Assembly (NCBI RefSeq): GCF_002159085.1 | Contig: NZ_LZRU01000012.1 | Location: forward strand, 310,001 to 374,000 | DNA length: 64,000 nt | Origin: Thermobacillus sp. ZCTH02-B1 | GTDB taxonomy: Bacteria; Bacillota; Bacilli; Paenibacillales; Paenibacillaceae | Direction: 5' to 3' | Shown: piece by piece, positions 31,738 to 40,459 of the stretch | How positions within the stretch are numbered: position 1 is the stretch's first letter | Layout of the letters: every line of letters begins with the position of its first letter | Notes under the pieces: generated by a model | Databases searched by the model: none | Seen by the model: only the letters and a program-made list of their open reading frames with translations | Told to the model about the DNA's origin: nothing | Position numbers and translations under genes: made by a program

Positions 31738-33051
31738 TCAGCGGACGTTCGATTCGATCGCCGCGTCCGCGCCCGCCGTCGTCCCGCCGTCCGTTCCTCC
31801 GGCCGAAGAACCTGCGCCGGACCCGCCGCCGGCGGTATTCCCGGACTCCGCTTCGCCCGGGGAATGTCCGGATGCCGACGCACGGCCTGCGAGATTTCCC
31901 GATTCCGGCGCACGGCCTGCGGAACCCCCGGCTTCCCCGGATTCCGGTGCGCGGCCTGCGGCATTCCCGGAACCCGGTGCGTGAACCGCGTTATTCCCGG
32001 ATTTCGGCGCTGCGCCCGCGGACTTCCCGGATTCAGCCTCGCGGCCCGCCGGCGCCCGTCCGGCTTCCGGCACCGTCCCGGCCGCCGCCCCCGGCTCGTC
32101 CGACGCATAAACGCCGATACTCCGGTATTTCCGGAACCGGTCCTCGACCAGCTCCTCCGGCGTCATCGCCATCAACTCCTGAAGATGGCGCCATATCGCC
32201 TCTTTCACGAGCGCGGCCGTCCCTTCCGGATCGCGGTGCGCGCCGCCCTTCGGCTCCGGAATCACCTCCTCGATGATGCCGAACGCGAGCAGATCCTGCG
32301 CCGTGATCTTCATCGCCTCGGCCGCCTCGTCCGCACGGGACGCATCCTTCCACAGGATCGACGCGGCGCCGTTCGGCGAGATGACGGAGTAGATCGCGTT
32401 CTCGAGCATGAGCACCCGGTTGCCGACGCCGAGCGCGAGCGCGCCGCCGCTGCCGCCCTCGCCGATCACGACACAGACGATCGGCACGCGCAGCGTCGAC
32501 ATGACGAGCAGGTTGCGCGCGATCGCCTCACCCTGCCCCCGCGCCTCGGCGGTGTCGCCCGGATAGGCGCCCTTCGTGTCGATGAACGTGATGATCGGCC
32601 GTCCGAACTTGTCCGCCTGGCGCATCAGGCGCAGCGCCTTGCGGAAGCCCTCCGGATGCGGGCTGCCGAAGAATCGCGCGATGTTGTCCTTCGTGTCCTT
32701 GCCGCGCTGGTGGCCGATGACCGTAACCGGCACGCCGTTCAGCTTCGCGAGCCCGCCGACGATCGCGAGGTCGTCCGCGAACAGCCGGTCGCCGTGCAGC
32801 TCCAGAAAATCGGTGAAGATCGCCTGGATGAAATCGAGCGTCGTCGGCCGCTGATGATGGCGCGCGATGCGCATTTTCTGCGCGGCGGTGAGGGAGCTGT
32901 ACAGCTCGTTTTCGAGCTGCCGGTACTGCGCCTCAAGGCGCGCAAGTTCCTCGGAGAAATCGAATCCGCGCTCCTCCGCGAACTTGCGCAGTTCGTCGAT
33001 TTTGTTCCTGAGCTCGACGAGCGGCTTCTCGAACTCCAGCTCTCCGGCCAT
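31738..33051 (-). CDS. accA: Acetyl-CoA carboxylase carboxyltransferase subunit alpha with repetitive tail
   Basis: Alpha half of the carboxyltransferase that makes malonyl-CoA for fatty-acid synthesis. Residues 1-320 are a normal Acc[13 protein letters not shown] N-terminus, HLRP-type region [70 protein letters not shown]. Residues 321-437 are an extra tail, low in complexity and built of degenerate APxSGNxAG units; ordinary AccA ends near 320. Its ATG shares one base with the accD stop (TAATG), so translation is coupled. Confidence 0.94.
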   Translation of the reverse strand: MAGELEFEKPLVELRNKIDELRKFAEERGFDFSEELARLEAQYRQLENELYSSLTAAQKMRIARHHQRPTTLDFIQAIFTDFLELHGDRLFADDLAIVGGLAKLNGVPVTVIGHQRGKDTKDNIARFFGSPHPEGFRKALRLMRQADKFGRPIITFIDTKGAYPGDTAEARGQGEAIARNLLVMSTLRVPIVCVVIGEGGSGGALALGVGNRVLMLENAIYSVISPNGAASILWKDASRADEAAEAMKITAQDLLAFGIIEEVIPEPKGGAHRDPEGTAALVKEAIWRHLQELMAMTPEELVEDRFRKYRSIGVYASDEPGAAAGTVPEAGRAPAGREAESGKSAGAAPKSGNNAVHAPGSGNAAGRAPESGEAGGSAGRAPESGNLAGRASASGHSPGEAESGNTAGGGSGAGSSAGGTDGGTTAGADAAIESNVR

Positions 33052-33911
33052 TATACCGCCCTCCCCGTGCGGTGCATGTCCAACAGCTTGGCGAGCACCG
33101 TCCGCATGTCCTTGCGATGCACCACCTTGTCAAGCTGGCCGTGCTGCAGGTTGAATTCCGCGGTCTGGAAATTGTCCGGCAGCTTCTGGCGGATCGTCTG
33201 CTCGATGACGATCCGTCCCGCGAAGCCGATGAGCGCTCCCGGCTCGGCGAGATTGTAATCGCCGAGGCTCGCGAAGCTGGCCGTCACGCCGCCGGTCGTC
33301 GGGTCCGTCATGACGGAGATGTAGAGCCCGCCGTCATCCTGAAACCGCGCGAGCGCCGCGCTCGTCTTCGCCATCTGCATCAGACTGAAAATGCTTTCCT
33401 GCATGCGCGCGCCGCCCGAAGTCGAGAAGATGATGAGCGGCAGCCGCTCGCGGTGGGCATATTCGATGGCGCGGGTGATTTTCTCCCCCACGACCGATCC
33501 CATGCTTCCGGTAAAAAAATGAAAATCCATCACGCCGACGACGACCGGGTGGCCGCCGATCGTCCCCCTGCCGGTGACGACCGCCTCGTTCATGCCCGTC
33601 TTCGCCTTCTGCTGCTCGAGCTTGGCGGCGTATCCCGGAAAGCCGAGCGGGTCGCCCGACTGCATGCCGGCGTCGAATTCTTCCAGAAGCCGACCGTCGT
33701 CCATCGTCATCGCGATCCGTTCCCGCGCGGTCAGCCGGAAATGGTATCCGCAGGACGGGCAAACCTTCAGGTTCTTCTCCAGTTCCTTGCTGTACTGGAT
33801 ATTGCCGCATTTCGGGCATTTATTCATCAAGCCTTCGGGAATTTCCCGCTTTACGGGCCGTTCGGCAGGTATCGTCGCGTATCGCTTCTTGTGGAAGAGA
33901 TCCTTGAACAT
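33051..33911 (-). CDS. accD: Acetyl-CoA carboxylase carboxyltransferase subunit beta
   Basis: Beta half of the carboxyltransferase. The 286-aa protein has the N-terminal zinc ribbon CPKCGN...CPSCGYHF (cysteines near 32, 35, 51 and 54), the crotonase-fold motifs [43 protein letters not shown] and [15 protein letters not shown]. Length is typical. It overlaps accA by one base; the 62-aa gene at 34025 lies 113 bp upstream on the same strand. Confidence 0.97.
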   Translation of the reverse strand: MFKDLFHKKRYATIPAERPVKREIPEGLMNKCPKCGNIQYSKELEKNLKVCPSCGYHFRLTARERIAMTMDDGRLLEEFDAGMQSGDPLGFPGYAAKLEQQKAKTGMNEAVVTGRGTIGGHPVVVGVMDFHFFTGSMGSVVGEKITRAIEYAHRERLPLIIFSTSGGARMQESIFSLMQMAKTSAALARFQDDGGLYISVMTDPTTGGVTASFASLGDYNLAEPGALIGFAGRIVIEQTIRQKLPDNFQTAEFNLQHGQLDKVVHRKDMRTVLAKLLDMHRTGRAV

Positions 33912-34024
33912 GGAGCCACCTCTCAGGGCACAAAATTATTGTGACGAGGCCGGCCGGGCGCCCGCAAGTGGCGTCTGGTACTCCGTCAAGGATGGCCGTA
34001 CCCGTCACAACCGGAGGGTGCTGA

Positions 34025-34213
34025 TCAAGAATTCAGGATTTCATGCAGAACTTCTTGCGCCTCTTCGACTTCTGCGGATGGCACCATAATCTCGTACTGC
34101 TGCCTCGAGAGATTGACCGGCCGGACCTGGACGAGAAATCCCTCCTCGGTCAGACGTTGACGTATCGTCTCCGAAAGTTTCGCAGTCGGAGCGATATAGA
34201 TGACCGTCCACAT
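34025..34213 (-). CDS. Small conserved protein upstream of accD
   Basis: A 62-aa protein starting at ATG 34213 behind GGGAGG (a longer frame to 34426 runs through repeats and has no site). It begins MWTVIYIAPT and has LTEEGFLVQVRPVNLS, a pattern of one beta-alpha-beta unit like DUF2007-type signalling mini-domains. I recall similar small proteins next to accD in Paenibacillaceae, often misnamed glutamate decarboxylase; nothing here supports that activity. Confidence 0.65.
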   Translation of the reverse strand: MWTVIYIAPTAKLSETIRQRLTEEGFLVQVRPVNLSRQQYEIMVPSAEVEEAQEVLHEILNS

Positions 34214-34440
34214 CGACAGGGTACCTCCCGAACCATTCGCAAGAAATAAGGCCGCATGTTGCCATAATGATAGCATATCCGCCCGACGGGCCGCAACAAA
34301 CGAACCCGCGACGCGAAGCGGCTCCGGGCTTGTCCGCGACGCATGCGCGCGGCGCTCCGGGCCTGAGGCCGCCGGGCCCGTGCGGGAAGCCGATGACCCG
34401 ACCCGCGCCGGCTCGGCCGCATTCACCCCATGCCTGTTTA

Positions 34441-34690
34441 TCCCTTATCGCACACCGGTTGGTCCGCATCCTTCATCCCGCATTGGTTCGGCCGGATCCT
34501 ACCCCGCACCCGGTTTGACTACACCCTGCATTCCGCACCGATATGACAAGATCCTTCACCCCGCATTGACTCGGCCGGATCCTTCACCCTTCGCCGGTTT
34601 GGCCGCATGCACCTCGCACCCGGTTTGGGCACTTCCTTCATCTCGCACCGGTTCGTTCGCCCCGCATTGGTTCGACCGCTTCCTTCACCC
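34441..34690. repeat. Degenerate tandem repeat, about 27-bp units
   Basis: About nine imperfect units of TTCAYCCCGCAYYGGTTYGG plus CCGSATCC follow one another between the 62-aa gene and the second pgpA gene; single units begin for example near 34471, 34499, 34555 and 34583. Units differ by point changes and small indels. No frame across them has a ribosome site. They begin right at the 3' end of the pgpA copy. Confidence 0.65.
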
Positions 34691-35245
34691 TTCTCCAGGC
34701 AGGCCGTAATCCCGCGCGTCCGGGTTCTGGTGCGCGATGCGTGCCGACGCCGCGGCCGCGAGGGCGGATACGAGATCGTCGAGGAAGACGTGGATCCGGT
34801 AGCGGGGTTCATCGACGCGACCGTCGCCGGCTTCACCGCGCGCTTCCGATCCGCCCCGACCCGTTCCGCGCGCGCCGTTCAGCCGGCCGATCACGCCCGG
34901 TTTCATTTTGTCGAGATATCCGAAACTGGTCAGGCCGATCATGCCGTAGACGGAGACGATCCCGAGCGCCAGCGTCTCGTCGACGCCGTACAGCGACTCG
35001 TCTTCCTCCATGATGCGCTGCAGCGGTTCCGGCAGGAGACCGCGGTCCGCCAGTTCGTCCAGCGCGATGCCGGTCAGCAGCGTGTACTGCACTTCCCGTT
35101 TCGCGAGCACCGCGCGCACGCTCTCCTCGCAATCGGAAATCGTCAGCCGTCCGTTGTACGGGCGCTGCAGGGACAGGACGATCTCCGCCACGTCCCGCAC
35201 CGTCACCCCCCGGCGCTCCAGCCATTGCTCGATCGCCGCGGTCAT
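34685..35245 (-). CDS. Phosphatidylglycerophosphatase A family protein (YutG-like), copy 2
   Basis: A 186-aa paralogue of the gene at 22185. Start ATG 35245 behind GGGAGGG. It keeps ERRGVTVRDVAEIVLSLQ, EESVRAVLAKREVQYTLLTG, DESLYGVDETLALGI, VSVYGMIGLTSFGYLDKMKPG and VFLDDLVSALAAAA. It carries a Gly/Arg-rich insertion of about 15-20 residues (around 125-145) before the HVFLDD motif. Flanked by two unrelated repeat arrays (34441-34690 and 35364-35717), which suggests a recently acquired or unstable locus. Function by family only. Confidence 0.83.
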   Translation of the reverse strand: MTAAIEQWLERRGVTVRDVAEIVLSLQRPYNGRLTISDCEESVRAVLAKREVQYTLLTGIALDELADRGLLPEPLQRIMEEDESLYGVDETLALGIVSVYGMIGLTSFGYLDKMKPGVIGRLNGARGTGRGGSEARGEAGDGRVDEPRYRIHVFLDDLVSALAAAASARIAHQNPDARDYGLPGEG

Positions 35246-35363
35246 CCGCATCCCTCCCGTCCGGGATGCGCGCCTCATGGCGGGCACCCTGGTCTCTTAA
35301 CGATATGCAGGCGCCCGCGCGAATGTTCCCTTTGAATCGAGGCCGTGTTGGCGGAGGAGAAAC

Positions 35364-35717
35364 AACGGTCCGCGAGACCGTTGACGGGCCGTACGGGAGG
35401 GGCGACGCGGTGCGATAACGGTCCGAGGGACCGTTAACGGCCGCACGAGCGGGGCCACGAAGCGCGATAACGGTCTGCGAGACCGTTAACGGCACCTCCG
35501 GACGGACCTGACCCGCCCGGATGGAACGAATAACGGTCCGCGAGACCGTTAACGGCCGCACGAGTGGGGCCACGAGGCGCGATAACGGTCTGCGAGACCG
35601 TTAACGGCACCTCCGGACGGACCTGACCCGCCCGAACGAGACGAATAACGGTCCACAGGACCGTTAACAGCCGAACGGGCGGGGCGATGCGGCGCGATAA
35701 CGGTTCGCGGGACCGTT
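35364..35717. repeat. Array of seven 19-21-bp palindromes, alternately 52 and 63 bp apart
   Basis: Seven copies of AACGGTC-N5-GACCGTT start at 35364, 35417, 35469, 35532, 35584, 35647 and 35699. Two spacer types alternate, about 33 bp and 44 bp, giving a 115-bp super-repeat. Six copies extend to TAACGGTC/GACCGTTA; copy 1 has C...G in place of T...A at the outer pair, a compensatory change. Copy 7 has GGTT opposite GACC. Centre-to-centre distances (53, 52, 63, 52, 63, 52) are close to five and six turns of B-DNA. It lies between dnaE and the second pgpA. Confidence 0.85.
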
Positions 35718-35766
35718 ACATGCGAATATGGACGCCGCTTCTCCGCTCCGGCGCGCCCGCTAGTTG

Positions 35767-38700
35767 CTATTTCACGACGGCCGTGCCTTCGCCGAGCAGC
35801 CGCCCGATCGCGGCGAACAGCTCGCGGGACGGCTTGACGCGGACGCTCTCGCCCAGTTCGATCGTCCGGTGGTCCCGCTCGTAATAAAGCACCGTGCGCA
35901 GCGGGCCCGGATGCCCGTCCAGCAGCCGGCGCAGTTCGTGCAGAACACCCGGCTGCTCGCGGTCCGCCGGTATGCGGATGAACACCCGCTGCTCGCGGAC
36001 GGTCCGCCGGACCGCGGGCGGCGCGAAGGCGGCGCCGGCCGAAGCCTCCGCGCGCGGAGAAGCTCCTGTGGAAGCCGCGGAGGGTGCACCGGAACCGGCC
36101 GGCCCCTCAACATGGGGGGATGACGCCGCGAATGCGCCGGACCGGGCGGACGGCGATCGGGTGGCGAGGGACGGTTCCGGATGTACGCCATGTACGCCGT
36201 CAGCATCCGGAACTCCGCGATACATGACGGGTCTGGCACCGATGCCGCCGGGCGCGGGCCGCCGGGCGCGCGCGCCCGCCCGTTCGCGCATCCGCCGGAC
36301 ATGGGGAGCCAGATTCGGCCCGTCCATCGGCACGATATCCTCGACGACCAGTTTGAAGTCTTCCTCCTGCTGCTGCACAACCGCGAGCACCAGCGCGAGC
36401 TTCCCTTTTTCCAGCCAGAAAATGCTCCGCTTCCACACGCTCTGGAAGACGACCGCCTCCACGCGCGCGATCCGGTCCTCCAGCTCGAGGAAGCCCATCT
36501 GCTGCCCCTTGCGGCTGGTGAACGGCTTCACCGAGACGATCAGCGCCGCCGTCACGACCATCGCGCCGTCCGGCGCGTCGGCCAGCTCGTACAGCCGCTC
36601 GACGCCGAGCCGCTCGAGCTCCGCCTCCCGCTCGTCGAGCGGATGGCCGGACAGGTAGATGCCGAGCAGCTCGCGCTCGAACTCGAGCTGCTGTCCCCGG
36701 GTATAGGGCTTCACCTCCGGCAGCTCGACGTCCCAGTTGTTCACTTCCTCGATGCCGAACAGCTCAATTTGCAGCTCCTCCCGCTCCTTGCGCCATTTCG
36801 CGACCGTCTCGATCGTCTCGTCGAGCGCGGCGAGAAGCTGCGCCCGATGGCCGGGCAGTCCGTCGCAGGCGCCGGAAAGGATGAGCGATTCGAGCACCCT
36901 TTTGTTCACGACCCGAAGGTCGACGCGCCGGCACAGGTCGAGCAGGCTCTCGAACGGACGCTCCGCGCGGGCCGCCTTGATCGCCTCGATCGCGTGCGTG
37001 CCGACGTTCTTCACGGCGCCGAGCCCGAAGCGGATCGCGTTCTCCGTCGGCGTGAACGACTCCTCGCTCACGCCGATGTCCGGCGGCAACACCGGAATGC
37101 CCATCCGCCGGCATTCGTCGACATATTCCGCCGTCTTCCGCTGGTTGCCGGTGACGGAGGCGAGCATCGACGCCATGAACGGGATTGGATAGTGCGCCTT
37201 GAGATACGCGGTCTGGAACGCGAGCACCGCATAGGCGACGGCGTGGGCCCGCGGGAAGCCGTAGTCCGCGAACCGGACGATCATGTCGTACACCGCGTTC
37301 GCCTCCTCCTCGGTGTACCCCTGCTTCACGCTGCCCGCCACAAAATGCTCCCGCTCCCTGTCCAGGGTCTCACGCTTTTTCTTCGACACGGCCCGCCGCA
37401 GCAGATCCGCCTCGCCGAGCGAAAAGCCCGCCATCTTCGAGGCGATCTGCATGATCTGCTCCTGGTAGACGATGATGCCGTAAGTGTCGGCAAGAATCGG
37501 CTCGAGCGACGGATGCGGATACGTCACCTTGATGCGTCCGTGCTTGCCCGCGATATATTGCGGGATGAACTCCATCGGGCCCGGCCGGTACAGCGCGAGC
37601 ACCGACACGAGGTCCTCGAAGACGGTCGGCTTGAGATCCCTGAGCACGCGCCGCATGCCCGCCGACTCGAGCTGGAACACGCCGGTCGTCTCGCCCCGGG
37701 CGAGCATCTCGTACGTCTTCGGATCGTCGTCCCGCACCCGTCGAAAATCGACCGTCTGCCCGTACAGCTTGCGGATCCAGGCCAGCGTCCGCTCGATGAT
37801 GGACAACGTCCTGAGGCCCAGGAAATCCATTTTGAGCAGTCCGACGGCTTCCAGGGCGTCCATCGGATACTGGGTGAGCGCGGTCCCCTCGCCGCCGGAC
37901 TGGAGCGGTACGTGATCCGTCAGCGGATCCCGCGAGATGACGACACCGGCCGCGTGGGTCGACGCATGCCGCGGCATCCCCTCGACCTTGAGCGCGGTCT
38001 TCACGAGATGGTCCACGCGCGGATTGCTCTCGCAAAGCGCACGCAACTCGGGGCTTGCCTCGAGCGCCCTCTCCAGCGTCATGCCGGGCTGGTTCGGAAT
38101 CAGCTTCGCCGCGCGGTCCACCTCGGCGTACGGCACGGCGAGCGCCCGGCCGACGTCGCGCACGGCCGCCCGCGCGGCCAGCGTCCCGAACGTGATGATC
38201 TGCGCGACGTGCTCCTCGCCGTATTTCGCGGTCACGTAGGCGATGACCTCGTCGCGCCGCTCGTCGTCGAAGTCGATGTCGATGTCCGGCATCGACACCC
38301 GCTCCGGATTGAGGAACCGCTCGAACAGCAGCTTGTGCTTGAGCGGATCGACGTCGGTGATGAACAGCGTGTAGGCGGCAAGGCTGCCCGCGGCGGAACC
38401 GCGGCCCGGTCCGGTGCGGATGCCCCGCTCGCGGGCGAACCGGATGAAATCCCACACGATCAGAAAATAATCGCTGTACCCCATCCGCTCGATGACGTCC
38501 AGCTCGTACGCAAGCCGCCGTTCCGCTTCCGCGCGGAACGCGGGGTCGCGCCACCGCTCCGTTCCGCCGAAGCGCGCGGCGAGGCCTTCGAAGCACAGCA
38601 CGCGCAGATATTCGGCGGACGTCATCCCCTCCGGAATCGGCCGGAAGACCGGCAGATGCGCGCGTCCGAACGTCAGCTCCAGGTTGCAGCGCTCCGCGAT

Positions 38701-39507
38701 CCGGACCGTGTTCTCCAGCGCCTCTGTAAGATGCGGGAACAGCGCTGCCATCTCCGCCGCCGATTTCAGGTAATGCTGGTTTGTCACGACCTTCAGGCGG
38801 TCTTCGTCTTCGATCGTCTTGCCCGTTCCGATGCAAATCAGCACGTCCTGCAGCGCCGCGTCCTCCGGCCGCAGATAGTGGACGTCGTTCGTCGCGACAA
38901 GCGGAATGCCGGTATCTTCGGACAGGCGCACGAGGCCGGCGGCCACTTTTTTCTGCTCGAGCATGCCGTGATCCTGGATCTCGAGAAAGAAATCTTCGCC
39001 GAATATCTCCCGCAGCCTGAGCGCGACCCGCTTCGCCTCCTCGTCCCGCCCGTGGAGCAGATGCTGCGAAATTTCACCGTTCAGGCAACCGCTCAGCACG
39101 ATCAGCCCGTCCGCATGGGCGGCGAGCGCCTCGTAATCGATGCGCGGTTTGTAATGGAAGCCTTCCAGGTGGGCGATCGTGGTGAGGCGCATCAAATTGC
39201 GGTAGCCTTCGGCGTTTTTCGCGAGCAGGGTGATGTGGTGGATCGGATGGTCGCGGCGGGATCCTTTTTCCAGGCGGGAGCCCGGCGTCAGGTACGCCTC
39301 GCAGCCGATGATCGGCTTGATGCCGCGTTCGGTGCAGGCTTTGTAGAACGGGATCACGCCGTACATGACGCCGTGATCGGTGAGCGCGAGCGCCTTCATG
39401 CCGAGCTCGGCCGCCCGGTCGACAAGGCCGCGGATGCGCGCCGCGCCGTCGAGCAGGCTGTATTCGCTGTGCACGTGTAGATGAACGAACGAATCCGGTC
39501 TCGCCAT
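35767..39507 (-). CDS. dnaE: DNA polymerase III subunit alpha (DnaE)
   Basis: Replicative polymerase of the DnaE type, in Firmicutes acting with PolC at primer extension on the lagging strand. Start ATG 39507 behind AAGGAA gives 1246 aa. N-terminal PHP domain (FVHLHVHSEYSLLDG, ALTDHG), polymerase domain with catalytic PDIDIDFDDERR and GRGSAAGSLAAY, HhH region, and OB domain (VVTAALIVSVKPFTSRKGQQMGFLE would span about 925-950). A linker of about 90 residues rich in Ala, Pro, Ser and Gly separates the OB fold from a small C-terminal domain. Adjacent ytrH/ytrI are as in Bacillus. Confidence 0.97.
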   Translation of the reverse strand: MARPDSFVHLHVHSEYSLLDGAARIRGLVDRAAELGMKALALTDHGVMYGVIPFYKACTERGIKPIIGCEAYLTPGSRLEKGSRRDHPIHHITLLAKNAEGYRNLMRLTTIAHLEGFHYKPRIDYEALAAHADGLIVLSGCLNGEISQHLLHGRDEEAKRVALRLREIFGEDFFLEIQDHGMLEQKKVAAGLVRLSEDTGIPLVATNDVHYLRPEDAALQDVLICIGTGKTIEDEDRLKVVTNQHYLKSAAEMAALFPHLTEALENTVRIAERCNLELTFGRAHLPVFRPIPEGMTSAEYLRVLCFEGLAARFGGTERWRDPAFRAEAERRLAYELDVIERMGYSDYFLIVWDFIRFARERGIRTGPGRGSAAGSLAAYTLFITDVDPLKHKLLFERFLNPERVSMPDIDIDFDDERRDEVIAYVTAKYGEEHVAQIITFGTLAARAAVRDVGRALAVPYAEVDRAAKLIPNQPGMTLERALEASPELRALCESNPRVDHLVKTALKVEGMPRHASTHAAGVVISRDPLTDHVPLQSGGEGTALTQYPMDALEAVGLLKMDFLGLRTLSIIERTLAWIRKLYGQTVDFRRVRDDDPKTYEMLARGETTGVFQLESAGMRRVLRDLKPTVFEDLVSVLALYRPGPMEFIPQYIAGKHGRIKVTYPHPSLEPILADTYGIIVYQEQIMQIASKMAGFSLGEADLLRRAVSKKKRETLDREREHFVAGSVKQGYTEEEANAVYDMIVRFADYGFPRAHAVAYAVLAFQTAYLKAHYPIPFMASMLASVTGNQRKTAEYVDECRRMGIPVLPPDIGVSEESFTPTENAIRFGLGAVKNVGTHAIEAIKAARAERPFESLLDLCRRVDLRVVNKRVLESLILSGACDGLPGHRAQLLAALDETIETVAKWRKEREELQIELFGIEEVNNWDVELPEVKPYTRGQQLEFERELLGIYLSGHPLDEREAELERLGVERLYELADAPDGAMVVTAALIVSVKPFTSRKGQQMGFLELEDRIARVEAVVFQSVWKRSIFWLEKGKLALVLAVVQQQEEDFKLVVEDIVPMDGPNLAPHVRRMRERAGARARRPAPGGIGARPVMYRGVPDADGVHGVHPEPSLATRSPSARSGAFAASSPHVEGPAGSGAPSAASTGASPRAEASAGAAFAPPAVRRTVREQRVFIRIPADREQPGVLHELRRLLDGHPGPLRTVLYYERDHRTIELGESVRVKPSRELFAAIGRLLGEGTAVVK

Positions 39508-39549
39508 AAGCGCCGTTCCTTCCGTACGCGTAATCACGGCTTCATTTTA

Positions 39550-39579
39550 TCATAAAAAGGTCCGGCCTTCTCATAGACT
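39550..39579 (+). promoter_or_regulatory. Candidate sigma-E promoter of ytrHI
   Basis: TCATAAA (39550-39556), 15-bp spacer, CATAGACT (39572-39579) resembles the mother-cell sigma-E pattern (-10 CATACANT). In B. subtilis the ytrHI genes belong to the sigma-E regulon. The match is partial. Confidence 0.4.
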
Positions 39580-39619
39580 GGGTAGCGGGAAAGGCCTGTC
39601 CGACAGGGGAGGTGCCGGC

Positions 39620-39946
39620 ATGATCGCGTTTCTGTCGACGGCCGTGATCGACTTCTTCATCGCATTCGGGGTCGTCATCGGGGGGTCGTTGCTCGCCTCG
39701 ATCGGCGCGGTGTTCGTCTCGTATCCGCCTGCCTCGACGATGCTCGATACGGCCATGCGGCTCAAAATCTGGGCGATCGTCGTCGCGATCGGCGGCACGA
39801 TCGATCCGGTGCGCGTCATCGAGGCGAATGTCACCGAGGGACATCTGTCGCCGGCCGTGCAGCAGATTCTGCTCATCGCCTGCGCATTTCTGGGGGCGCA
39901 CCTCGGCACCGAACTGGTCCGCTGGATCGTCCGGGGAGGCTGGTGA
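39620..39946 (+). CDS. ytrH: Sporulation membrane protein YtrH
   Basis: A 108-aa protein with three hydrophobic segments (about 8-30, 49-60 and 78-98). It matches the YtrH family: AFGVVIGGSLLASIGAVF, AMRLKIWAIVVAIGGTID and LGAHLGTELVRW. In B. subtilis YtrH is a sigma-E-controlled protein needed for efficient sporulation. GGGGAGG lies upstream of the start. The next gene, ytrI, starts 4 bp after the stop. Confidence 0.9.
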   Translation: MIAFLSTAVIDFFIAFGVVIGGSLLASIGAVFVSYPPASTMLDTAMRLKIWAIVVAIGGTIDPVRVIEANVTEGHLSPAVQQILLIACAFLGAHLGTELVRWIVRGGW

Positions 39947-39949
39947 CGG

Positions 39950-40459
39950 ATGCGGGTGCCGCCCTTCTACCGATTCCGGAGGCTCAGCGCGGCGCTCGGC
40001 ATTTTCGTCCTCGGCATGGTCGCGGGCGCCGCGGTGTACAACGGGCTGCACGCCGCGAAGTTCGACGCGCTCGTCGAGCGGCTGCACGAGACGGAGGAGA
40101 AACTGGGGGAGTACGAGCTCGAAATCCGGAAGCTCGCGCATGATCGGGATCGCCGCGCGGTCATCCGCGCGGTCGTGCTCCACATCGAGACCGGGCGCGG
40201 GCCGGACGGCACGCCGCAGCCGCTCGACGCGGTGACCGAGGCGCGGCTGAAGCAGCAGCTCAAGCGCGATCTCGCCGCTTTCCTGGGGCACAGCATCTAC
40301 GACATCGACTCGGAGGCGCGGCTCGCGCGGCTGCTGCTGAACGGCAAGGTGTACAAGGGGCTGAAGGATGCCGAGTATCTGGTCGAGATCCGCACCGTGC
40401 TCGTTGCGGAAGGCACGATGACCGTCTGGGTGACGGCGCGTCCGCGGCCGCCGGGGTAA
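39950..40459 (+). CDS. ytrI: YtrI-like sporulation membrane protein
   Basis: A 169-aa protein with a single N-terminal transmembrane segment (about 13-32: ALGIFVLGMVAGAAVYNGL), then a coiled coil (LVERLHETEEKLGEYELEIRK would cover about 43-62) and a soluble domain. The architecture and position after ytrH fit YtrI, which is co-transcribed with ytrH in Bacillus. Function in spore formation is by orthology. Confidence 0.78.
   Translation: MRVPPFYRFRRLSAALGIFVLGMVAGAAVYNGLHAAKFDALVERLHETEEKLGEYELEIRKLAHDRDRRAVIRAVVLHIETGRGPDGTPQPLDAVTEARLKQQLKRDLAAFLGHSIYDIDSEARLARLLLNGKVYKGLKDAEYLVEIRTVLVAEGTMTVWVTARPRPPG

Noticed and set aside
29022..32276. 1084-codon plus-strand frame across pyk and accA
   Set aside because: It is antisense to three clear genes and lacks any motif.
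34025..34426. 133-aa version of the small gene before accD
   Set aside because: The first 71 codons cover repeat-like DNA and lack a ribosome site; GGGAGG marks the start at 34213.
35364..35717. CRISPR array
   Set aside because: The repeats are palindromes with alternating near-identical spacers rather than unique ones, and no cas genes are in the window.
36181..39480. 1099-codon open frame on the plus strand opposite dnaE
   Set aside because: Antisense shadow of dnaE; composition dominated by Arg, His, Ala and Leu and no recognisable domain.
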